Source of the DNA: Muribaculaceae bacterium
Lineage (GTDB): Bacteria; Bacteroidota; Bacteroidia; Bacteroidales; Muribaculaceae
Length of the DNA stretch: 37,934 bases
Assembly (NCBI GenBank): GCA_017545095.1
Contig: JAFYCU010000242.1
Coordinates: 1-37,934, forward strand
Direction of reading: 5' to 3'
Below are positions 31,965 to 37,934 of the stretch, piece by piece (the stretch's first letter is position 1; every line of letters begins with the position of its first letter). Both the position numbers and the translations under genes were made by a program. The notes under the pieces were generated by a model, which saw only the letters and a list, made by a program, of their open reading frames with translations, was not told the origin of the DNA and did no database searches.

Positions 31965-32470
31965 GGGTCGCCGCAAGCAGAGCTGCACCGCACCATAGGA
32001 GCCTCCCCAAGCCTCTCCGGAGGGGCTGAGCGGCGTGGGGATAGCGGTCTCACACACCGACGGGACTCGTAGAGGGTCAACAAGCGCACAATTCGCTCAT
32101 TGTCAAAGCTATGCTACCCGCGAAACTTGAATTGTTGAATGCCGAATCATGTAGAGCCGCACCCTGGTGCGGCTGAAGGCCGAGTCAATCCCGAACTCCC
32201 TCTGAATGCCGAGACAAAATGCCGCGCTCCTCGGATGCCGAGGGACGTGCCTATATGTCAATCAAACCAAAATCCTGAAACTCTCGGAACATATTGAACC
32301 ATGTAACTTTTGGAACGGTCACCACACATAATGTGATTGCGCTTTGCGGAAATGGTGCATCTTTCGATAATCCCGCATTGTGCACATGTAGCCCGTAGCT
32401 TTGTCTAAATTCATCGCGTTTTGCATTTTTCGGGCCGAAATGTTGCCTATGACGTGGATTTTGACGAATT
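31965..32470. repeat. Gap with dispersed repeats
   Basis: Holds GCCTCCCCAAGCCTCTCC (about 32002), the 50-bp palindrome-bearing repeat at 32139-32188 (near-identical to 21302-21350) and a small hairpin CCTCGG-ATG-CCGAGG at 32229-32243. The remaining 32250-32470 is unique AT-richer DNA that probably carries the promoter of the CotH-like gene. No gene seen. Confidence 0.7.
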
Positions 32471-32491
32471 TTGCAGAAAATTTTGCTGAAC

Positions 32492-33946
32492 ATGAATGCA
32501 ATGAAGAGAATGATTGTTGCTGCTGTGGCGGCTGTGGCGGCTGTGGCGGCTGTGTTGCCGCTGTGTGCCGCCGAGTCGTTGGAAACGGTGTGCTCGTGGG
32601 GTCTGCCAGTGTTGTGCGTCGAGACGGTGAACCACGAGGAGCCGCGGTGCGACTATGTGGGGCCGCCCGAGGGATGCATCGGTGCCACCACCCGCAACGC
32701 CACCAAGGTGCCGGCACGGCTCACCATGCACGCCCCCGGCAGCGGCGAGCTGCTCTACGACAGCGGTGACTATGTGGCCGACACCGCCGGCATCACCATC
32801 AACATTCGCGGCAACACCAGCGCGTTCGTGCCCAAGAAGCCGTTCAAAATCAAGCTGCAGCACAAGGCCGACCTGCTGCTGCGCGGCGACGAAGACCGCT
32901 ACAAGGACAAGAACTGGCTCCTGCTCTACGACGACGAGCTCAAGTCGCTGCTGGGCTTCACCGTGAGCGAGGTGGTGGGCATGAAGTGGACGCCGGCGTT
33001 CACCTATGTGAACCTGATGGTGAACGGCAACTACCGCGGCATCTACATGCTCGTGGAGCAGGTGAAGCGCAACCGCAGCTGCCGCCTCGACTGCGAGAAG
33101 AACGGCTTCGTCGTGGAGCTGGACCCTTACTGGTGGAACGAGGAGCTGAGCGTCAAGTCGCTGGCCTTCAGCTCGGTATATCGCTACACGTTCAAGTATC
33201 CCGAGTGGGACGAGGTCACCGATGCGCAGCTGGCCTATGTCACCCAGACGATGAACGCCTTCGACAAGTCGATTGCCAAGGGCACCTATCCAGAGCACAT
33301 CGATGTGGGCTCGCTGGCGCTGTGGCTCGTGGCGCACGAAATCCTCGGCACCTGGGATAGCGGCGGGGCGAACAAGTATTTCCTCAAATACGACGACAGC
33401 GACACCACGCTGCTCGAGATGCCCGTGCTGTGGGATTTCGACTCGTCGATGCAGATGGAGGGTGACTGGAGCCGGCTCCACAGCGACATCTACAGGAAGT
33501 TTTTCTCCAACACCAACAAGGAGTTCGTCAAGCAGTGGCAGCACTGCTGGCGCACGCTCTCGCCTTGGGTGGTCGACTCGCTCAAGGCCCGCTACGCACG
33601 CTTTGCCGAGAGCCCTCAGGGCCACGGCATCGACATCTCGCGACCGCACGACAACGCACGGTGGACGGTGACCAACCCCACTGTGGGCGAGTGCCGACAG
33701 GTGGCCGAGGCATGGCTCACCGTACGCAAGCCCTGGCTCGACAAGCATGTGGAGGCTCTCTATAAAGACCCGTGCCTGCCCGCCGACATCAACGAGGACG
33801 GCTCCGTGGACGTGGACGACATAAACATCGTGATTAACATCATGCTCCATAAGCACCCCGACATCTACCGCGCTGATGTGAACTGCGACATGCGCATCGA
33901 CATCGACGACCTCAACGCCGTGGTCAACGCCATCTTTGGCGGGTAG
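32492..33946 (+). CDS. Secreted CotH-like protein with dockerin-like C-terminus
   Basis: 484 aa. The signal peptide (MNAMKRMIVAAVAAVAAVAA..) contains an in-frame 9-bp DNA repeat. The main domain has CotH features: GITINIRGNTSAFVPKKPFK, YKDKNWLLLYDD, the N-Y-R-G-I-Y-M-L-V-E-Q motif and V-L-W-D-F-D-S-S-M. CotH domains are atypical protein kinases in spore coats; in Bacteroidetes they occur on secreted proteins of unknown role. Residues about 430-484 are two calcium-loop motifs (DINEDGSVDVDDIN and DVNCDMRIDIDDLN), dockerin-like, as in the M6 peptidase of this window. ATG 32501 is an alternative start. Confidence 0.85.
   Translation: MNAMKRMIVAAVAAVAAVAAVLPLCAAESLETVCSWGLPVLCVETVNHEEPRCDYVGPPEGCIGATTRNATKVPARLTMHAPGSGELLYDSGDYVADTAGITINIRGNTSAFVPKKPFKIKLQHKADLLLRGDEDRYKDKNWLLLYDDELKSLLGFTVSEVVGMKWTPAFTYVNLMVNGNYRGIYMLVEQVKRNRSCRLDCEKNGFVVELDPYWWNEELSVKSLAFSSVYRYTFKYPEWDEVTDAQLAYVTQTMNAFDKSIAKGTYPEHIDVGSLALWLVAHEILGTWDSGGANKYFLKYDDSDTTLLEMPVLWDFDSSMQMEGDWSRLHSDIYRKFFSNTNKEFVKQWQHCWRTLSPWVVDSLKARYARFAESPQGHGIDISRPHDNARWTVTNPTVGECRQVAEAWLTVRKPWLDKHVEALYKDPCLPADINEDGSVDVDDINIVINIMLHKHPDIYRADVNCDMRIDIDDLNAVVNAIFGG
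32525..32551 (+). repeat. Triple 9-bp in-frame repeat in a signal peptide
   Basis: GTGGCGGCT three times in a row, preceded by the related GTTGCTGCT, encoding V-A-A units. Copy-number change would lengthen or shorten the hydrophobic core without frameshift. Confidence 0.85.
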
Positions 33947-33959
33947 TTTCCTGCTCCCT

Positions 33960-33988
33960 CTAGATTCCCTAGAAGCCCTAGATTCCCT
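33960..33988. repeat. Nine-bp CTAG repeat running into a start codon
   Basis: CTAG at 33960, 33969 and 33978 (9-bp period; units CTAGATTCC, CTAGAAGCC, CTAGATTCC), directly followed by CTATG whose ATG is the start of the TPR gene. Same period as the array at 23223-23280. Confidence 0.85.
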
Positions 33989-35473
33989 ATGATATTCAAC
34001 GAAATCAACGAGTTGCGCAAGGCTGGCGAGTTGCAGCGTGCGCGTGAAATGGCGGTTGCCGAGCTGGAGCGGCATCCCGGCGATGTGTGGGCCTCGAAGG
34101 CCTTGTTCTGGGTGCTGCGCGACATGGCCGTGCAGGCCGCCGACTGCGGCAACGAAGCCCTGGCCACCCAACTGGCCGACCAGATGGCTGTGCTGCTGCA
34201 GCAGTTCAGCGACCCCGACGGCATTGCCGCCAAGGCCCTGAACGCTTTGCGCGAGCATAAAGGCTGGGAAATCTACCACCAGCTCAAGGACGGCATGGGG
34301 CAGATGCCGTTGCACGACGTGCGCCAGGTGCTGTTCAACTACTTGCAGCTGCCTGTGGCGCGGCCGTCGATGCTTCACTCCATGATCATGGGCATGGCGG
34401 TGCAGGCCGCCAAGCTGCACGAGGAGTTCAACTTTGCCGAGTTCATGACACGCTGGGGAACCGACTGCTTCACCGAGGCCGACTGGGAGCGCCGCCGTGG
34501 CGACAAGGTCACCTTCCCCTCGCTGGTGGAGCGGGTCGTGACGCGCTACATCGCCGCCGCGCGCCGCCATCATGTGGCGTGGAGTGCACCGTTCATGGCG
34601 CTGCTCGAGCAGGCCGTTGAGCGTTTCCCCGACAAGGACCAGCTGCGGCGACACTATGCGCAGGCCCTGCACCAGCAGGGACGCACCCAGGAGGCGATGG
34701 ACATCTACCGCCGCCTGCTGCTCACGCTCGACACCTTCTATGCTTGGCACGAGTTGGCGCATCTCACCGCCGACCCGGCCCTGCACCGTGCCGCGCTGTG
34801 CCGCGCCGTGTTGGCCCCGGGCACCGACGATTTCAAGGTGAACCTGCACTTGGAGCTGGGCATCTTGCTTGCCGAGCAGGGCCGTGCCGCCGAGGCCCTC
34901 GCGCTGCTCAACGCCTTCCGTCAGGCACGTGCGGACAAGCCGCTGCACGAACTGCCTGGCGACTGGTTCATCGCCACCAACCGCATCCCCGATGGCACAC
35001 AACCCGCCGCCAACCTGCGCACGGCGTTGCAGCCGCTGGCCGAGCCGGCCGACGAGTGGCTCTATGCCGCCGTGCAGCCCGTGCCGGCACTGGTGGCAGG
35101 GCGTTACACCAACAAGCATGGCAAGCCCACGGTGAGCCTTGTGGTGCCCGATGGCAGCCGATTGAGCGTGCCTGCCCGCCGCGTGCCGCGTGAGGCCCAG
35201 CACCTACTGGTGCGCCTCGCCGAGGTGGAGGGACGGAAAAAGGTGGTGAACTTGGCCTTGGCAACGCCCGAGCAGGTCACTCCGGCATTTGCCGACATGG
35301 CTGTCACCGGCCCCGCACGGCTGCGCACCAATGCCAAGGGGCAACCCTTTGCCTTTGTGCAGGATGTGTATGTGTCAGCCGAGATGCTCCAGGGCGTGAC
35401 CGACGGCCAGCAGCTCGCCGTAGTTGCCGAGACCACCGCCGAGGGCCGCCGCCGTGCCATCGCCCGCTTGTGA
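33989..35473 (+). CDS. TPR-like helical-repeat protein with C-terminal beta domain
   Basis: 494 aa, soluble. The N-terminal about 330 residues are helical TPR-like repeats (ELRKAGELQRAREMAVAELE, YAQALHQQGRTQEAMDIYRR, ELGILLAEQGRAAEALALLN). Residues about 355-494 form a beta-rich part with GRYTNKHGKPTVSLVVPDG, FAFVQDVYVSAEML and a final VVAETTAEGRRRAIARL, which looks like an OB/cold-shock-type fold. I recall similar unnamed TPR proteins in Bacteroidetes (possibly DUF7017). It starts 42 bp after the CotH-like gene and may share its transcript. Function unknown. Confidence 0.65.
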   Translation: MIFNEINELRKAGELQRAREMAVAELERHPGDVWASKALFWVLRDMAVQAADCGNEALATQLADQMAVLLQQFSDPDGIAAKALNALREHKGWEIYHQLKDGMGQMPLHDVRQVLFNYLQLPVARPSMLHSMIMGMAVQAAKLHEEFNFAEFMTRWGTDCFTEADWERRRGDKVTFPSLVERVVTRYIAAARRHHVAWSAPFMALLEQAVERFPDKDQLRRHYAQALHQQGRTQEAMDIYRRLLLTLDTFYAWHELAHLTADPALHRAALCRAVLAPGTDDFKVNLHLELGILLAEQGRAAEALALLNAFRQARADKPLHELPGDWFIATNRIPDGTQPAANLRTALQPLAEPADEWLYAAVQPVPALVAGRYTNKHGKPTVSLVVPDGSRLSVPARRVPREAQHLLVRLAEVEGRKKVVNLALATPEQVTPAFADMAVTGPARLRTNAKGQPFAFVQDVYVSAEMLQGVTDGQQLAVVAETTAEGRRRAIARL

Positions 35474-35512
35474 GGCTTTCCTGATTATATAGTCTCACTA
35501 TTTCACTGGTTT

Positions 35513-37426
35513 CTAAATATCCCCGCCGGTGTAGAGCTGGTGGTACTTGCCTTTCAGTGCAAGCAGCTCGTCGTGTGTGCCTCGCTCGATGATGCGTCCG
35601 CGCTCAAGCACGATGATGCAGTCGGCGTTGCGCACGGTGCTCAGGCGGTGGGCAATCACAAAGGTGGTGCGCCCGTGCATGAGCGAGTCCATGCCGCGCT
35701 GCACCAGCCGCTCGGTGTGGGTGTCGATGCTCGAGGTGGCCTCGTCGAGGATCAGCACGGGTGGGTCGGCCACGGCGGCACGGGCGATGGCCAGCAGCTG
35801 CCGCTCGCCCTGGCTCAGGTTGCCGCCGTCGCCGGTGAGCACCGTGCGGTAGCCGTCGCTCAGGCGGCGGATGAAGTCGTCGGCACCCACCAGCTTCGCG
35901 GCCTCGATGCAGTCCTGGTCGGTGGCCTCGAGGCGGCCATAGCGAATGTTGTCGAGCACCGTACCCGTGAACAGGTGGGTCTCTTGCAGCACCATGCCCA
36001 AGGCGTGGCGCAGGTGGGGCTTGCCAATGTCGCGCACGTTGATGCCGTCGATGGTGATGGTGCCGTCCTGGATCTCGTAGAATCGGTTGATGAGGTTGGT
36101 GATGGTGGTCTTGCCCGCACCGGTGCCGCCCACAAAGGCAATCTTCTGGTCGGGCATGGCGTTGAGGACGATGTCGAAGAGCACCTGCTTGTCGGGTGTG
36201 TAGCCAAAGTCCACCATGTCCATCTGCACGCCGCCTTCCACTTTCACAAACTGCGGCTTATTGGCTGTGGGCACCTTCCACGCCCACTGCCCTGTGCGCA
36301 CGGGCACGGGCATGAGCGTGCCGTCGGAGGTCTCCATGGCGTTGACCAGCGTCACTTGACCGTCATCGCCCTCGGGCACCTCGTCGAGTAGGCGGAACAC
36401 GCGCTCGGTGCCCACGCTGGCGTTGAGCACACTGTTGATTTGCTGGCTCACGTTGGCGATGGGGCGGGCAAAGCTCTTGTTGAGCGTGAGAAACGCCACC
36501 AGTGTGCCCAAGCTCAGGTCCACATGGCCGGCGATGATGAGCGTGGCGCCCACCACGCCGATGAGCACATAGCTCAGATGCCCCAGGTTGCCGTTCACGG
36601 GCATCACGATGTTGGCGATGCGGTTGGCCTCGCAGGTGCTGTGGCGCAGCTCCTCGTTGATGCGCTCAAACTGTTCGATGGCCTGTTGCTCGTGGTTGAA
36701 GATTTTCACCACGCGCTGCCCGGTCATCATCTCCTCGATAAACCCGTTCACGTCGGCCAGCCGCTGCTGCTGCACCTTGAAGTGCCGCCGCGAGCGTTTG
36801 CCCAGCCAGGTGGTGGCGAAAGCCATCACCAGGGCCATCACCAGGCTCACGATGGTGAGTGGAATGCTCAGCACCACCATGCTCGCAAGCGTGATGGCGA
36901 TGGTGATGATCGAGTTCAGCGCCTGCGGCAGGCTCTGGCTGATCATCTGGCGCAGCGTGTCCACATCGTTGGTGTAGGCCGACATCACCTCGCCGTGGGA
37001 GTGGGTGTCGAAGTAGGCGATGGGCAGCCGCTCCATGTGGCTGAACATGTCGCGCCTAAGCCTCAGCATCGTGCCCTGGGTCACGCCAATCATCAGCCAG
37101 CTGTGCAGGTAGGAGCACGCGGCGCCCACGAGCAGCACGATGCCCAGAATGGTGAGCGTGCGCGCCAGCGGGCCGTAGTCGGGCGTCGCCTGGTGGGTGA
37201 GCGGCACGATGTAGTCGTCGATGAGCGTGCGGGTGAACAGCGTGGAGGCCAACGTGGTGGCGGCGGTGATTACGATGCACACCGCCACAACGAGCAGCGA
37301 GAACTTGTAGTTGCGCATCACGATGCGCATGAGGCGTATCAGGATGTCGCGCCGGCTGCCTGTGGGCTCGCCGGCATAGGTGTTGCGGCCGCCGGGGCCG
37401 CCGGGGGTGAAGTTGGGTTGTCTCAT
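35513..37426 (-). CDS. ABC exporter half-transporter (permease-ATPase), canonical site
   Basis: 637 aa with an N-terminal extension rich in G and P (MRQPNFTPGGPGGRNTY), six membrane helices (about 40-330) and a nucleotide-binding domain. Visible are Walker A F-V-G-G-T-G-A-G-K-T-T, signature L-S-Q-G-E-R-Q, Walker B P-P-V-L-I-L-D-E-A-T-S with the catalytic Glu, and the H-loop I-A-H-R. Type I exporter fold (MsbA/LmrA-like; lipid or drug efflux). Its ATG overlaps the stop of the upstream ABC gene by 4 bp, so the two probably form a heterodimer. A linker of about 40 residues (DGTLMPVPVRTGQWAWKV) precedes the ATPase domain. Confidence 0.9.
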   Translation of the reverse strand: MRQPNFTPGGPGGRNTYAGEPTGSRRDILIRLMRIVMRNYKFSLLVVAVCIVITAATTLASTLFTRTLIDDYIVPLTHQATPDYGPLARTLTILGIVLLVGAACSYLHSWLMIGVTQGTMLRLRRDMFSHMERLPIAYFDTHSHGEVMSAYTNDVDTLRQMISQSLPQALNSIITIAITLASMVVLSIPLTIVSLVMALVMAFATTWLGKRSRRHFKVQQQRLADVNGFIEEMMTGQRVVKIFNHEQQAIEQFERINEELRHSTCEANRIANIVMPVNGNLGHLSYVLIGVVGATLIIAGHVDLSLGTLVAFLTLNKSFARPIANVSQQINSVLNASVGTERVFRLLDEVPEGDDGQVTLVNAMETSDGTLMPVPVRTGQWAWKVPTANKPQFVKVEGGVQMDMVDFGYTPDKQVLFDIVLNAMPDQKIAFVGGTGAGKTTITNLINRFYEIQDGTITIDGINVRDIGKPHLRHALGMVLQETHLFTGTVLDNIRYGRLEATDQDCIEAAKLVGADDFIRRLSDGYRTVLTGDGGNLSQGERQLLAIARAAVADPPVLILDEATSSIDTHTERLVQRGMDSLMHGRTTFVIAHRLSTVRNADCIIVLERGRIIERGTHDELLALKGKYHQLYTGGDI

Positions 37427-37934
37427 CGTGTGGCCTCCTTTCCGCCTTGAGGTGCGTCGAAGTCGCCGCCGTCCTCATCTTGTATGGCACAAATTTCTTG
37501 GTAAATCTTGTTGGTTCGCAACAGGTTGTCGTGGGTGTCGCATCCGCTTATGCGTCCGCCGTCGAGCACGAGAATGCGGTCGCAGTCGCGCAGGCTTGAG
37601 ATGCGCTGTGCGATGATGATGCGTGTCATGGCCGGCACGTCGCGGCGCAGCGCTTCGCGTATGGCGGCGTCGGTGGCGTTGTCGCAGGCACTGGTGCTGT
37701 CGTCGAGCACGAGCACCTTCGGGTGCTTGAGCAGTGCGCGGGCAATGCACAGTCGCTGCCGCTGGCCGCCGCTCACGTTGGTGCCGCCCTGCTCGATGTG
37801 GGTGTCGTAGCCCTGGGGCATCTGCATCACAAAGTCGTCGGCCTGGGCGATGCGGCAGGCGGAGCGGCACTCGTCGAGGGTGGCCTCGGGGTTGCCCCAA
37901 CGCAGGTTGTCGATGATGGTGCCGCTGAAGAGCA
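37423..37934 (-). CDS. ABC exporter half-transporter, C-terminal part (cut by window end), degenerate site
   Basis: The frame continues to the window edge (L-F-S-G-T-I-I-D-N-L-R-W-G-N-P-E-A is the Q-loop side). Signature NVSGGQRQRLCIARAL; Walker B reads V-L-V-L-D-D-S-T-S-A, with Asp where the catalytic Glu is expected; the H-loop reads IIIAQRISSL, with Gln instead of His. Both changes mark a degenerate ATP site, as in heterodimeric exporters. Overlaps the next gene by 4 bp (ATGA). Only the last about 170 residues are in view. Confidence 0.88.
   Translation of the reverse strand, partial: LFSGTIIDNLRWGNPEATLDECRSACRIAQADDFVMQMPQGYDTHIEQGGTNVSGGQRQRLCIARALLKHPKVLVLDDSTSACDNATDAAIREALRRDVPAMTRIIIAQRISSLRDCDRILVLDGGRISGCDTHDNLLRTNKIYQEICAIQDEDGGDFDAPQGGKEATR

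Noticed and set aside
32447..35203. A 918-codon open frame on the minus strand
   Set aside because: It lies opposite two well-supported plus-strand genes (CotH-like and TPR) and has the low-complexity H/V/A/G/R-rich composition typical of antisense frames in GC-rich DNA.
1..37934. tRNA or rRNA genes
   Set aside because: No cloverleaf with a convincing T-arm and no rRNA-like segment was seen in any gap.

Overview
The window looks like chromosomal DNA of a GC-rich Bacteroidales bacterium, most likely of the Prevotellaceae/Muribaculaceae type. Several promoters fit the Bacteroidetes pattern TTTG-N19/20-TAnnTTTG. One protein ends in a gliding-motility/type IX secretion type B domain. BspA-like leucine-rich repeat proteins, Fib_succ_major-like domains and dockerin-like tails on secreted proteins also point there. 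All identifications come from reading the sequence; no database search was run.

Layout. 0-9.7 kb: a cut winged-helix gene; a secreted M6 metallopeptidase with a dockerin-like tail; engB; a type-B-sorted secreted protein; a lytic transglycosylase; a FetB-like permease; a YqiA-type hydrolase; and two small ORFs. 9.8-15.8 kb: a visibly AT-richer accessory block of five co-directional genes on the minus strand (LRR fusion, 68-aa protein, 293-aa protein, PD-(D/E)XK nuclease, 605-aa BspA-like LRR protein). Four of these genes are preceded by the same 39-bp sequence at a nearly fixed distance from the start codon. This modular array is the strongest candidate for an undescribed system. 16.0-19.9 kb: a small regulator-like gene facing a coupled pseudokinase-kinase pair, both membrane anchored with the same C-terminal domain. 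20.5-23.2 kb: an AlkD-like protein, a secreted protein and a TIGR04076-like protein among dense intergenic repeats. 23.3-27.4 kb: sppA, lpxK, thiL. 27.4-32.0 kb: a repeat-rich gap, a decayed ORF, a stand-alone reverse transcriptase of the unknown/Abi (defence-associated) kind, and a divergent RecD/Dda-like helicase. 32.5-37.9 kb: a CotH-like protein with a dockerin tail, a TPR protein, and two halves of what looks like a heterodimeric ABC exporter, the second cut by the window end.

Intergenic DNA is unusually rich in small repeats. It holds two MITE-like elements with terminal inverted repeats, one flanked by a 6-bp direct repeat. It also holds a dispersed palindrome around GCCGCACC/GGTGCGGC, AAGAACC tandem runs, a 9-bp-period CTAG repeat at two loci, and an 80-bp repeat directly upstream of two unrelated genes.

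How parts may work together. sppA-lpxK-thiL is an envelope/cofactor housekeeping cluster. The secreted proteins (type IX signals or dockerin tails) form a surface/secretome set. The repeat-linked array, the kinase pair and the reverse transcriptase are the accessory, probably conflict- or sensing-related, parts.
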